Of a DNA stretch of 64,000 nt, positions 41,436-51,950 are shown piece by piece. The stretch spans positions 1,588,702 through 1,652,701 of the forward strand of contig OX463856.1 in NCBI GenBank assembly GCA_949825065.1. Direction: 5' to 3'. The position numbers and the translations under genes were made by a program. The stretch comes from Odontocerum albicorne (taxonomy: Eukaryota > Arthropoda > Insecta > Trichoptera > Odontoceridae). Every line of letters begins with the position of its first letter. Position 1 is the first letter of the stretch. The notes beneath the pieces were generated by a model that saw nothing but the letters and a program-made list of their open reading frames with translations, did not search any database and had not been told where the DNA came from.

Positions 41436-41819
41436 TATAATGCAATATATATCTATAATGTTATACATTGTACATCACACCGTATATGTGTAAAGAAAAA
41501 TACTTGAAAAGTGACCATTTTATTCATCAAACATTTCAAACCGGATTTGGGCGAAATCGTTACAAGTCACTGATTCCAGAACTGACCGCACTAAAAATAG
41601 GCAAGAAAAGGGTTTTTTCCATTTAGAAATTCACAGAAGGAAATAATGATTTTCTTCGCTCTTGGAAGTTAAGCTGGCATTTTGATTATTTCATGTTTTA
41701 TTGGTAGGTATATCTCGCTTTACGAGCCCATACCTCGCTTTGCGAATATTTTTTTAATAGAATTTCGCTATAACGAAATTGAAAAGAAAACAACAATGAA
41801 CAAATTCGCTTTAAAGAAA
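41436..41819. other. No recognisable feature
   Basis: 41705-41760 carries a repeated cctcgctttgcgaata-type motif that resembles the complement of about 43720-43750 (ccgtaaagtgaggtatgg). The two might be ends of an old element. Confidence 0.35.
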
Positions 41820-42075
41820 AAAATCGATGCACGGAATATTTGTATAAGTAATGGCTTTTAAAGTAATCGATAAATCGATGCACGGAATACTTTTCTAAAG
41901 GTTTTAAAGCAATTGATAAATCGATGCACAGAATATTTTTCTGATGACTTTTAAAGCAATGAATAAATCGATGCACGGAATATTTTTCTAATGACTTTTA
42001 ACGCCATTGGTAAATCGACGCATTGAATATTTTTCTAATGGCTTTTAAAGCTATTGATAAATCTCGATTGGAATC
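41820..42075. repeat. 47-bp tandem array, about 5 copies
   Basis: taaatcgatgcacggaatat recurs near 41821, 41872, 41918, 41965 and 42012 with spacing 46-51 and internal cttttaaagcaattga. Units are 80-90 percent identical. Confidence 0.9.
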
Positions 42076-42117
42076 CCGTTATTTGGAATTGAAATTAGAA
42101 AGATAACAACTGTTATA

Positions 42118-43200
42118 TTTATTTATTTTAACACTTTTATTGGAAATACCACCTGACGGGCTTATTGCCAGGTGGCAATCTCTTCCAATCAACCAAACAA
42201 AACTAAATGAAGCAAGTTGCATGGTCGCAAAAACATTCAAATGACTATCCATCTCCATGAAATCCATGAACATATACGTGAGCATACGCCCATAAACTCC
42301 ACAAAGACAATCACCCGACCATTCCTTCATATAAAGTGAGATATTATAAATCAAAGGAAAAGGAATAGACGGTGGAGAGGAAAGAAAAAATCAGGAAGGA
42401 AGCACGTTATATTATTAACTAGAAATTTAGAGTTTTTTCAGTCGCTTCCTAAAGCATGCCAAGGACGGAGTGAGTCTAACTTTGGTGTGTAACTGATTCC
42501 AGAGTCTCACTGCATGGGCAGTAAAGGACTATGTAAAAAAGGAGAGCGGTGAACTGGGAAGGCCACAAACAATCTGTTTAAGCGTAGCGCAAGTCCATGT
42601 TCGGAAAGACACTGAGCATTTTCGGGGAGATAAGAGTGGTGGCGGGAGAGTTAAGGATATTATACAATAAATACAATACAACATTCAACCAGTTCAATGA
42701 CTTCTGGTATGAAGTGATATGATCGTACTTTCTTAGGTTAAAAATAAATCTTGGGCAAACATTTTGAAGACGGTGTAATTTGTTCCACCGTAATATCCAA
42801 ACAACAGACGTCCGCATAGTTTAAAATCGGAAAGAGTAGAAATTGTACTAGTCAAATTTTGGTTTTAGTAGGCTGGAATCTTTGCAACACTTTAAGGGAA
42901 TGAAGGCTGAAGAAGATCATTTGGCTTATCTCATTTAATTGATCTCGCTATGAGAGAATGTTATCCATTACCACTTCTAAGTTTTTAACAGTTTTATTTA
43001 ATGATATGATAGAGCCATTGAGAAATATTGAAGGAAGTAAGTCAGTGTTGAATTTACTGAGAAGCAGAGCACTGCTAATGAGGATCGCTTCAGACTTCGT
43101 AGGTTTAATTATTTAGTAATGCTCCTTAGTCCACTCTGAGATCAATTGAAGATCCGCGTTTAGATTGCATTCATTTAAATATCGGTTAAAAACTTAATTC
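42118..43200 (-). pseudogene. CR1/Jockey-like LINE, C-terminal half and 3' end (family L)
   Basis: Read on the minus strand from 43200, broken frames give LNADLQLISEWTKEHY, SEAILISSALLLSKFN, then PILNYADVC and LHRLQNVCPRFIFNLRKYDH. These are the thumb and C-terminal part of a CR1/Jockey-like reverse transcriptase. The 3' UTR ends at 42118 with the ggcaatctcttcc-containing tail shared with SINE S1. Upstream RT blocks including the catalytic box are missing. The same 3' region occurs at 7395, 47535, 56398 and 61305. Confidence 0.85.
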
Positions 43201-43925
43201 GAGAAAATATTTTTTATAAAGTAGCAGATTTTAGATAGATATTTCCACCTCATTCTTACTTCCCAATGAGAAGATGCTGTATTTTTTAAATATTTAAACT
43301 GCTGTACTTATACATACCAGAATACGCTTTAGTCTTTTTTCAAATACGAGTATATCAGCTTTCTTCGATATGACACCCTTCTACATATCCAAATTGGTGA
43401 TTCGGACGTGTTGTAGAATGTGGCCGGGAGATAATCTTGTCTTCAGTCCCAGTACACAAGTATCAACGTTATAAACCACTGGAATCCACAAGCATGGAAC
43501 TCGTGGTTCGTCATTACACTTTTTGGTAATATTACCTCATGTAAAAAAAACAACAACACTCGCACACATACTCGGCAAGTGCGAGTTTTGTTACCGACGA
43601 ATTTAATATTTCATTGAAATATTTTTTTACGGAACACGTCATGCATATTTAATACGTATTTATAGGGAGAGAAAAAATAATTCGATTAACGAAATTTCGA
43701 CTTACGGACAACTTTTCTGAAACGTAACTCTTCCGTAAAGTGAGGTATGGATTAGTGCAAGGATTCACAACATGTGGCTCGTGAACAACAATAAAACATT
43801 TGCCATAACCTAAAGACTGCTGGGCTTGCAAAACTAGCCTCATTACACTCATCCTTTCATCATTCTCGTCTTCATAGCGTGCTCAATTATGAGCGTCTTT
43901 TACTATGACTGGAACTTCACGTACA
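43201..43925. other. No recognisable feature
   Basis: AT-rich sequence. The block atatccaaattggtgat at about 43387 also occurs at 36980, hinting at another dispersed repeat. Confidence 0.4.
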
Positions 43926-44118
43926 GTACCCGGCGGTAAGTAATACACATGGCTTTGTAGAACGTCGTCTCTGTCGCACGATGCGCTAATAGTCCAGTAC
44001 GCGAGAACGCGACGGAATACGTGTATGAATGACAGAGACGACGCTCCACAAAGCCGAAGTTAGCCGATTATGGCCGACAGTCTCTTTCTTAGCCCGATGT
44101 GTATTACTTATCGCCGAT
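43926..44118. mobile_element. Hairpin MITE (family B), internally shortened left arm
   Basis: Left end cagtacccggcggtaagtaa is intact but the section from cgggctt to cggct is deleted (cacatggctttgtag). The right arm is complete except that its last bases are changed (cttatcgccg). Confidence 0.85.
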
Positions 44119-44625
44119 TCCATCCTTTTCGGTCCTGAACCATGTTGAATGAATCGTTTAAATATTATCTTGTTAACTCCTTTACTTGGTCTGTTTATCT
44201 TATAATAAACCTTTATCTTGCTCGTGTTACCTCAACAAACCCTGTGATCACCAGTTTCTCAAAACTTTCTTGTTATTTTTTAAATCCTTTCTCGAGGCAT
44301 TGCAGAGTTTGAGAGAATATTATAGGACATTGGGAAACAGTGGTGGGGATCTTATTGTCCATGGATGGTTACATTCAATACAGAATTATTGACGTTTTTT
44401 GCACCATTTACGAATATTAAGTGTGGTAATTTTTTTGTTTGTGACAAGTGTCTACTATTGTTTATTCTCTTTTTTTTTTATTTAACTGATAAGTGTAAAT
44501 CTCGTATATTTCTGGAGTATCTTTTTTAATGTTCTTTTCAATGATGCGAGTATTAAATTGACACACGTGATAAGCTGGTCGGAATTTCTAGTTAACTGGC
44601 AATTAGGTCTACAGTATCTGACCGT
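44119..44625. other. No recognisable feature
   Basis: No repeat or motif identified. Confidence 0.5.
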
Positions 44626-44629
44626 AGAA

Positions 44630-45190
44630 ATTAAGTATGCTAGGAGAAGGAACATTCTTCTCCCTACTGCCGGTGTCCAGAAGTGTCCACAGAAAAACCA
44701 AAGTCCCCCTATACAAAACAATTATTAGAACAGTGGTGGCGTATGGATGCAAAGCATGGACACTGATAGTTAAATCCGTAGAGTTGCTGGGTGCCTTCGA
44801 GAGAAGAGTACTACGTAGGATCCTGGGTCCCGTGAATGACGGCGAAACCTGGCGAATACGACAACGACGAGCTATATAATATCTACAAAGCTTCCATGCT
44901 ATCTGTACATGTAAGACTGAGCAGATTGAGATAGGCCGGACATGTGCAGAGAATGCCGTCATCGCGAGCATTCAAAGTAATCCTGGAGGGACACTCGGTG
45001 GGAGAAGGAGAGTGGGCAGACCAAGGCTGCGATGGGAGGACGAAGTTGAGAGGGACGCAACCCGGCTGCTACAGGCGCAGGATTGGAGGGTCGAGGCGGA
45101 AGACAGGAGGATTTGGAGGCGAAGATTGACGGAGGCCAAAGCTCGATATGGGCTGCAGGACCATCGAAAGGAGAATAAAAGAAAAGGGAA
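44630..45190 (+). pseudogene. Non-LTR reverse transcriptase, C-terminal part (second copy)
   Basis: Plus-strand frames read FFSLLPVSRSVHRKTKVPL, FERRVLRRILGPVNDGETW, VQRMPSSRA, GRPRLRWEDEVERDATRLL and AEDRRIWRRRLTEAKARYGL. Two frameshifts interrupt the reading (near 44860 and 45000). It is the same family as 2506-3500 and extends a little further downstream, to a point near 45190. Nothing upstream of the thumb domain remains. Confidence 0.88.
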
Positions 45191-45750
45191 AGGGATATGT
45201 TTTTTTATGTGATTATTGAAGTGTGTCTCTTTAAACTGGCGCTTTGTTATTCGCATAGATTTCCTTTCCATTTAAAAACTCAATTAAGTATAAGTGAGGC
45301 CATAGTGTGATGGCATGTATATACTCGTATATATTATTAAAAAAGACTTTTACAAGTCATTCTGAAATACATTTAAAAAATTACGACCTTGTTTAAATTC
45401 CTTGAAGTAGATTGACACTAAAGCAATGGGTATGCAAATGAAATGTGTCTAAGGAATGCAAATTTTATCGCGAGAAATTAACAGATCCAATATTATTGTT
45501 TAATGTGCGATTGTATGGCGATGGGACACCATTTAAAGAGCAGTTAAAACGAGAGTTGGTCCAGCGGGGCACTAAACCTGTCAGCCTCTCTGTATAATAT
45601 AATATTGGTATTTTTTATACGAGTGTAAAACTTTTGTCAAATGAAGATAAATACATAAAATATTCAACCATAAAATACATGAATTCCTTGGTACAGTTGG
45701 CAAGATGCACGTTTTGAACCCGGGGCAGGGGGCTGATGCTTTAAAAAAAG
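45191..45750. other. Unassigned sequence
   Basis: Near 45685-45730 ttggtacagttggcaagatg followed by ttttgaacccgg resembles a tRNA-like SINE head. Nothing else is identifiable. Confidence 0.4.
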
Positions 45751-45754
45751 TCCA

Positions 45755-45895
45755 AATTGGTTTATCTAGCTTTTGCCGTTGCTGGTTCTGTGTCGTGGAA
45801 TGATCTACCTCTTAACATTAGAGATAAAGGTGGCGTGTTCAGCTTTAGGAAACACTTGAAGACAACTCTTTTTGGGAAAGTTTTGGGAAAGCAAT
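45755..45895 (+). pseudogene. LINE ORF2 C-terminal tail
   Basis: GSVSWNDLPLNIRDKGG followed by FSFRKHLKTTLF matches the W-N-x-L-P...F+x-x-L+x-x-L-F signature at the end of CR1/L2/Jockey-like ORF2 proteins. Only this tail is left; the rest of the frame to 46005 does not belong to the family. Confidence 0.75.
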
Positions 45896-46185
45896 GCGCA
45901 CTCCCTCCCGCAAATGTCACAGACATGTGGACCTTGCTGAGCCGCCTGGCAATGTTGACGCATGTTCGCAGCGCACTGACTGTTTCTCACACGTCTAGCC
46001 GCTGAGACGCTATCAGCCAGAGAGTATACTGCTCTCTACCCCTCACGGTCCCGAGCCACCCGCTCCCAGTCTTTAGGCGCGCCGAGCGTTTCGGTTTGCT
46101 CGCTCTGTTGCAAAGCGAATCCGTGCCACGGGGTTTGTTTAAAGTGAGTGGGCCGTTGCATACCAGCAAACTCACCGGCTACATC
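45896..46185. other. G+C-rich island without recognisable gene
   Basis: Composition changes sharply from AT-rich to G+C-rich (cccgagccacccgctcccag). Several frames of 60-120 codons are open on the minus strand, but they overlap each other and the adjacent tandem array, and I recognise none. Confidence 0.4.
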
Positions 46186-46350
46186 GCTGCACTGAATGGC
46201 ATTGGCGATGGTACACCGAGGTGAGACGCTGCACTGAATGGCATTGGCGATGCCACACCGAGGTGAGACGCTGCACTGAATGGCATTGGCGATGCCACAC
46301 CGAGGTGAGACGCTGCATTGAATAGACGGCACACCGAGGGGAGACGACCG
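46186..46350. repeat. 42-bp tandem array, about 4 copies
   Basis: gcactgaatggcattggcga recurs at 46189, 46231 and 46273, with a fourth shortened unit at 46315. The unit length is divisible by three, which keeps all three minus frames open. Confidence 0.95.
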
Positions 46351-47534
46351 GAGCACACCGGCATGTTGGGTGCCATCGTGGATAGGGATGGGGCAAAATA
46401 TAATGAGCAAGTAGAGGATTGAAGGCCGGGGGGGTTAATTTACAGAAAAGGGAAGGAACTTAGGAAAGGAGTCCCTCCTCCTCTATCCGGGCTTGGGACC
46501 GGCTCCGTCATTCGATAAAGGGCATTCGTCTAGTACGGAGGCGGAGTTAAATGCGTTTTGGATTATTATGTATTTCACGCCACATAACAAACCACTACAT
46601 TTTACGTCTTGCTTTTTTTCCACAAACGTATATACTATGTCATAGAAGCTCATATTCACTTTTTATCTTTTAAATATATTTATAACCTATTTGGGATTTT
46701 TTGGGCGTCCCCTTTGACTTGGTGTCACTAGGCAAATGCATAGGTTTGCCTGTTAGGAAACGCGGCACTGCATATCCCTCCATATTAGTGCTTATCACAC
46801 ACATCTTATGTAAAATATTATACAATCACAATCAAATCGTTCTTAGATTGCTATTTTTAAATGAATATTATACAATCACATTCAATTCGTTCTTAGATTG
46901 CTATATTTAAATGAATTTAAAAACATTAATGAATATACTTTTTCTCACAATTTTTAATTCTCAGGAAAAAGCATTTTACGAAAAATATTCTAACCCATTA
47001 TGTTTTTATATTTTCAAAGAATATTTAATATAATTATCCATATTTTAGCAAATATAATACGTGTCCTGTTGATTATATTGTCTTTTTTTTTTGGTTAAAA
47101 AATCTTTTGTGATCGACTCAGATCCTTGGTGCGGTGTTATTTAAAAGTGGAAAAATTACCGACTTATTATTTACCATAACTATTCCTTGTGTGGTATTTA
47201 GACATTTTTTAGAAATTATCTTTACGTAATAATTTTTTTAAGGATTTTTAAACATTGTTAGAGATTTGACATCAATTCTTAAATATATTTTCGTTCACTT
47301 GAGTCTCATGCCATAGGAATGTGTGCCTTGAGAAAAACCATTTGTTATTACAATGTATGATATATTAAAGCATTGTCGAATAAAGATTAACTGTTTTCAA
47401 GAATAGATATGACCGAAGTCTTATGCTATATTCCCGAATACTAGTCGGAAAAAATCCCGTGTCATTTTATTTTGATTTTTATTTAAAATAACACTTACAG
47501 GGAATTAATCAAGACTTTCATATGAAACATATTT
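46351..47534. other. Unassigned, with a 50-bp direct duplication
   Basis: attatacaatcaca.tcaa.tcgttcttagattg is present twice at 46829-46914. The remainder is AT-rich with no recognisable element. Confidence 0.5.
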
Positions 47535-47765
47535 ATTTATTTAACACTTTTATTGCAAATACAATCTTGCGGGATTATTGCCAGGCGGCAATCTCTTCCA
47601 ACCAAATACCCAAAAGTAAATGAAGCAAGTTACGTGGTCGCATAAATCATTCAAATGACTATCCATCCCCACGAAATCCATAAACACATACGTGAGCATA
47701 TGCCCACGAACCCCACAAAGACGGACAATCACCCGAACATACCGTTTATAAATAATACCAAGGAT
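47535..47765 (-). mobile_element. 3' end of LINE family L
   Basis: tttaacacttttattgcaaa, then ggattattgccaggcggcaa, acgtggtcgcataaatc and cacaaagacggacaatcacc match the other family L 3' ends. Truncated at about 47760. Confidence 0.75.
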
Positions 47766-47849
47766 TAACATTTCAGTTGCCAGTATTCATTTCGTGTATA
47801 GTTCTGTCATGTCAGTGGACCAGTAAAAATGATACAAAGTACTCGTCTG

Positions 47850-48180
47850 TATAATTAATTATGTTCGTAAACGCAATGAGTGGATACGCGCCCAAACAAA
47901 AGATGTCGATGCAATCGAGGCTGCAAACAGACTGAAGTGGAAGTAGGCTGGGCGCGTCGCCCGAATAACGGACCATTGTTGGACGTATGAAGTAATCTAG
48001 TGGTATCCAATAGGTAGAACTAGGTCTGTAAGAAGACTAAAGGTACATTGGGTGGACGAAATACGTAAGCAAGCAGCGATTATGTGGTAACAATCCGCAA
48101 ATGACAAGATTTCTTGCAAACACCTTGGAGAGGCCTATATCCTGCAATGGATGAATGTAATCTGACGATGCACAATATAT
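47850..48180 (+). pseudogene. LINE reverse-transcriptase C-terminus (third family)
   Basis: The plus strand reads NYVRKRNEWIRAQTKDVDAI then EAANRLKWK, AGRVARITD, VHWVDEIRKQA and HLGEAYILQWMN. This is the typical end of an insect LINE ORF2 of the RTE-like type (R-L-K-W-x-W-A-G-H-V-A-R, and Q-Q-W at the end). Two stops interrupt it. Confidence 0.82.
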
Positions 48181-48299
48181 GGAGAAAGAAAAAAAACTTA
48201 TCACTCAGTCAATTCAGTCAATCTACTCATAAATTCTAAATGTTGAATTAAATATACCCATTCCCAAATCATCTACCACAATGTGTTGTCGGTAAATTA

Positions 48300-48540
48300 T
48301 TACTACTGGGTTACAGAAACCGATGACGATACACTTAAATAGATACTTTCAAGAGTCGCAGGTGAGTTCGCAAGACCATTCAAGACGTTATAAAGATCAA
48401 AAGTACGTCTACGAGCCTCAAACGATTGGAGATCGAAAAAAGACAATCTATCACTATACCAAGAACATTTAGCAATCCCTTGCACTTATGCTTAAAAAAA
48501 TCTGTGGCACTTCTTCAACTAAACTAATGTACAGCCTATA
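48300..48540 (-). pseudogene. LINE reverse-transcriptase fragment (Jockey-like)
   Basis: The 60-residue minus frame has RLSFFDLQSFEARRRTFDL then YNVLNGLANSP. The L-x-x-L-E-x-R-R-x-x-x-D-L-x-x-x-Y pattern is common downstream of the thumb in Jockey/CR1-like proteins. Confidence 0.65.
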
Positions 48541-48609
48541 GGGTTCCATATTACAGATGCCTACTCCACGTTGCGTCATACCAATGACTTATACAATATC
48601 ATTAATGAT

Positions 48610-48700
48610 GACAAATTCTTGTCATTGAAGGGGAGAGTAGCAAAGCATGGACCTTCCGCACGGAAGCCCAGAGGGCTACCACACGATTATGAACATCGAT
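48610..48700 (-). mobile_element. tRNA-like SINE head, fragment
   Basis: The plus strand has gacaaattcttgtcattgaa, the same left block as at 25430, and cgcacggaagcccagagggc, the complement of an A-box-like region. B box degraded. Confidence 0.35.
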
Positions 48701-48814
48701 TAACTGTTTGTTAAATACGGATCTTATAGTTATTTAGATTCATCATTCACTCGATTCAACCTTATTTTCTTTGTTTTTTTTTCTACCACGCCTTCCATTT
48801 ACATTTGTACTATA

Positions 48815-49715
48815 CTACCTTGATCAAAAAGTTTTAGGACCGGCCACTGTGTGGCGCTGTCAGTCACTCGATTGGAATTCTTTTTTTTTGTTAGGTTACC
48901 ACATCTATCATTAACACTTTCCCTTAAATTTCAGCGTCATAACTTGACATTTGTAAAAGTTACGCTGTACTGAGTACATCTACCTTTGTGCGTGTTTTCG
49001 ATTTTTTACAAGTTTGAAAATGGCATCAACGAGTTAGCATTAAATTTTGTGTGAAAAACGGATTTAACGGTCCACAGACCTTGGAAATGTTGGAGAAGTG
49101 TTTTTTGGTGGCACGGACGCTTCAGAAAAGGTCGTGAGTCGGTCGAGGATGACGAACGCAGCGGCAGTCGAAAAGCGACGAAAACATCGATAAAATCAAA
49201 GAAATGTTGGCCGAAAACCGCAAATTGACCATCAGAGAGCTGGCAGAGGACTTGAACATCGCTTATGGATCCGCTCAAGACATTTTGGTTAGTGATTTGA
49301 GCCTCAAAACTGGTGCCGAAAGACCTCAATTTCATTCAAAAAAAGGACCGTGTTGAAATCGCGAAAGACATGATTTCCATGAGGTTTTGACCAAAAACAA
49401 CACGACTACTATCCAGCAGCCTTTGAATTCACCTGATCTGGCTCCCTGCGACTTTTTCCTGTTCAACCGACTTAAAAAACCGCTTCGCGGAACGTGTTGC
49501 AGCACCCGAGAGGATGTCATGAAAAAATCGAAGACGGCTCTGATGGACATACCGAAAATTGAGTACCAGCGGTGTTTCGAGGATTGGATCAAGCACTGGC
49601 GTAAGTGCGTTGCAGTCGATGGGGAGTACTTTGAAGGGGACCATATCGATTTTGATGAATAAACTTGTATTTTCGATTTTATGAATAAAGTCCTAAAGCT
49701 TTTTGATCAAGGTAG
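48815..49715 (+). mobile_element. mariner element with TIRs and TA duplication, internally deleted
   Basis: Left end ctaccttgatcaaaaagttt; complement of right end ctaccttgatcaaaaagctt; about 25 matching bases. TA lies at 48813-48814 and 49716-49717. It sits inside an RTE-like LINE copy. 901 bp long. Confidence 0.96.
49015..49662 (+). pseudogene. mariner transposase (mellifera-like), catalytic centre deleted
   Basis: The first part, over two frameshifts, reads GRESVEDDERSG, KIKEMLAENRKLTIRELAED and IAYGSAQDIL, the helix-turn-helix region. At about 49380 it jumps to NNTTTIQQPLNSPDLAPCDF, then FLFNRLKK, IEYQRCFEDWIKHWRKCV and DGEYFEGDH, ending at a stop at 49660-49662. The third catalytic aspartate (APCD) is kept. 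The first two and about 120-140 residues around them are missing. Not functional. Confidence 0.93.
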
Positions 49716-50584
49716 TATATTTGTTTTGTTAGTCTTTCTTCAATTATTTGTTCTATATGTCCAAACCACTTCATAGTACTTTCTTCATCTAACTTGACAC
49801 ATCAACCTTAAGTTACAATTCGTCCCTAATCACTTTCCTCTGTATTCTGTCATTAACTGTCACTTCATGTAGTCTTCTCAGTCGATGCTATTCTAGATAA
49901 TTAATTCGGCTCCTTTCAGTATTTTTCGAAGTCTATGTTTTACTTCCATAAATTAAAGTTGTTACTAGAATACTGTCGTGGATTATCATCTTAGCACATT
50001 TTGATACTGTCCAGTTCGAGTAATATATATTTCAGTACCCTAGTGCTATGTCGTTCGACATCTCTCGTAACTCTTCCATCGTCTGAAAAAATACTGCCTT
50101 TTCATAATATCAGAATTCCTTCACTTCCTCTAATCTTTCATCATTCACCGATATATCGGATTCATTTTGTCTTTCATACTATTCTATCACAATAACTTTG
50201 GATTACGCAACATTCATTCTCAGATCTTCCATTTCACTAATCATACTCTGTAATTAATCCTCATTCTTCGCTAATACTACCAGGTCTGCAGCATGACAAT
50301 AATAAACCAAGATAACCACCTACGAAGATTTTGTGTAAAAACATATAACTTCCCTGAGGTACTCCAGCACTAAGACTAAATCTCCTTTTACTTACAATAG
50401 GTGATACATCAAGGGCAACCCACGCAGCGGAGCCCCTTTGTGCCATCCGTAATGAGAGACTTAAGACAATGCTGTAATTAAGTCCTGCATTTAATATACA
50501 TAAACTTAGTGTAACTGCACTAGATACTGCCTTTCTATTACTTAAAAGTTCAAGTCTCGTTCTTGGAAAAACTTTACATCTGTA

Positions 50585-50650
50585 GAGAATATAAGGTCAT
50601 TAGAAAAAAATATAAATGGTATTTTTTTCTAATGACCTTATATTCTCAGT
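50585..50650. repeat. Perfect palindrome
   Basis: gagaatataaggtcattaga and tctaatgaccttatattctc form the ends of a hairpin with about 28 base-pair arms and a 7-8 base loop (taaatgg). Confidence 0.95.
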
Positions 50651-50691
50651 TTTTTTTCTTCAGTCCAGTTTAGTTTTATCCCACCATCACT

Positions 50692-50937
50692 TACAGTACC
50701 CGGCGGTAAGTAATACACATCGGGCTTAAGAAAAAGACTGTCGGCCATAATCGGCTAACTTCGGCTTTGTAGAGCGTCGCCTCTGTCGCACGATGCGACC
50801 CTAGAACGACTGACAAATCGCGATGGAACACGTGTATGAATGACAGAGACAACGCTCTACAAAGCCGAAGTTAGTCAATTATGGCCGACAGTCTCTTTCT
50901 TAAGCCCGATGTGTATTACTAACCGCCGGGTACTGTA
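50692..50937. mobile_element. Hairpin MITE (family B), best preserved copy
   Basis: Left end tacagtacccggcggtaagt; right end is its complement (with ctaaccgccgggtactgta). Both arms hold gcccgatgtgtatta, gactgtcggccataat and the ttcggctttgtagagcg block. The centre contains cgcacgatgcgaccctagaa. At about 245 bp, this copy can serve as reference for the family. Confidence 0.9.
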
Positions 50938-51239
50938 CGGTATTATGGGGCACAAAATTAATCCCCATCCAGCACGATCTTCACTAGAAGATTAAAATCT
51001 TCTTTATTTTTTTTCAATGAGCGTGACGTTACGTTGTGACGACGAGGAAACTGCCCAATACGCCACCTCCTCCGGTGGCGACACACCTGAGTATAAAAAT
51101 AATAGTAGCGACGACGGACTTAAGGTACCACATCACGGGAGAAGGAAAACAACTCGCAGCGTAGTAAATTTACTTATAAAAAATAAAGATTAGAAGATAC
51201 TGGGTAAATTATGCAGAAATACATGTAATGTAGTAAGTT
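50938..51239. other. No recognisable feature
   Basis: Contains a short G+C-richer stretch (ccacctcctccggtggcgac, itself a small palindrome) but no element. Confidence 0.45.
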
Positions 51240-51430
51240 CATCTAAGTGTGACCTCTGTGATTTAGAAGCCTATCTTTCAATCTGGGGGTTGCTGGCTGG
51301 ATTCCCATTAGATCCCATATTTTTTTTAAAAGACTACACTAATTATTTTATTTCCACTTAAGGCCCTTTTAACATATTTCTGGTTAGTTGTACGATAGCA
51401 GGCCCTCTGGTTGTACTGTATACAACGATA
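51240..51430 (+). mobile_element. SINE S1, near full length
   Basis: Head gacctctgtgatttagaagc with B-box region ctggctggattcccat, body cacttaaggcccttttaaca, tail ccctctggttgtactgta then tacaacg. Confidence 0.75.
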
Positions 51431-51664
51431 ATCTTATACTATACAATATGTTGAGATACGATGTAAAACATAATACGGAAAGAAATAATTCTAGTAAGTT
51501 CGTATGGCATTAATTTTTGTCAGAAAAAGTAGATTACAAGATTAATGATCATTCTGGAAAAAAAATTTATTCAATAATGACCAACATACTGTGGTGGTTG
51601 ATTCGATTGTCGTTGGTACAAAAAAAAAGAATCAGTCTAGTTTTTCAAGTACGATCTTTTAACA

Positions 51665-51950
51665 TGACGACTTCTATGACATAGTTATGATGCCTCTCTT
51701 CCAGCCAGGTTGTTGCGAGTTCGATTCTATGACATAGTTATGATGCCTCTCTTCCAGCCAGGAAGTTGCGAGTTCAATTCTATGACATACTCGTAGCTAT
51801 GATGCCTCTCTTCCAGCCAGGAAATTGCGAGTTCGATTCTATGACATAGTTATGATGCCTCTGTTCCAGCCAGGAAGTTGCGAGTTCGATTCTATGACAT
51901 AGTTATGATACCTGTCTTCCAGCCAGGAAGTTGCGAGTTCGATTTCCGTT
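51665..51950 (+). repeat. Tandem array of SINE S1 heads, 53-bp unit, about 5 copies
   Basis: ttctatgacatagttatgat starts units at 51672, 51725, 51778, 51837 and 51890; the fourth interval is 59 because of a 6-base insertion (tactcgtagc). Each unit contains gcctctcttccagcc (the A-box to anticodon part of the S1 head) and gttgcgagttcgattc, a B box. After the last unit the S1 body starts (ggtcttactttgtt). So one SINE copy carries about five heads. Confidence 0.92.

Larger units (their letters stand above)
48715..50450 (-). pseudogene. RTE-like LINE, decayed, interrupted by a mariner
   Basis: On the minus strand, pieces in order are SAGVPQGS (50370), then a catalytic-box relic HAADLVVLAKNE where YADD is expected, then the WTLK-region remnants and the terminal block down to 48715. 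Sequence either side of 48815-49715 (aacaaaacaaatat and agtacaaatg on the minus strand) joins as in the copy at 8270-9203. Extensive stops. Confidence 0.78.

Noticed and set aside
41705..43750. 2-kb element bounded by cctcgcttt/aaagtgagg inverted repeats
   Set aside because: The matched ends are short and imperfect and the interval contains an independent LINE copy and an array; not enough to define an element.
44609..44971. 120-codon minus frame at 44609-44971
   Set aside because: Antisense to the second LINE copy, and the residues mirror the antisense frame at 2662-3264.
45480..45600. Possible SAP-domain (gag-like) peptide near 45530
   Set aside because: Only about 20 residues with weak resemblance and no surrounding gag or LTR features.
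49006..49335. 109-codon minus frame opposite the mariner
   Set aside because: Shadow of the plus-strand mariner transposase remnant.
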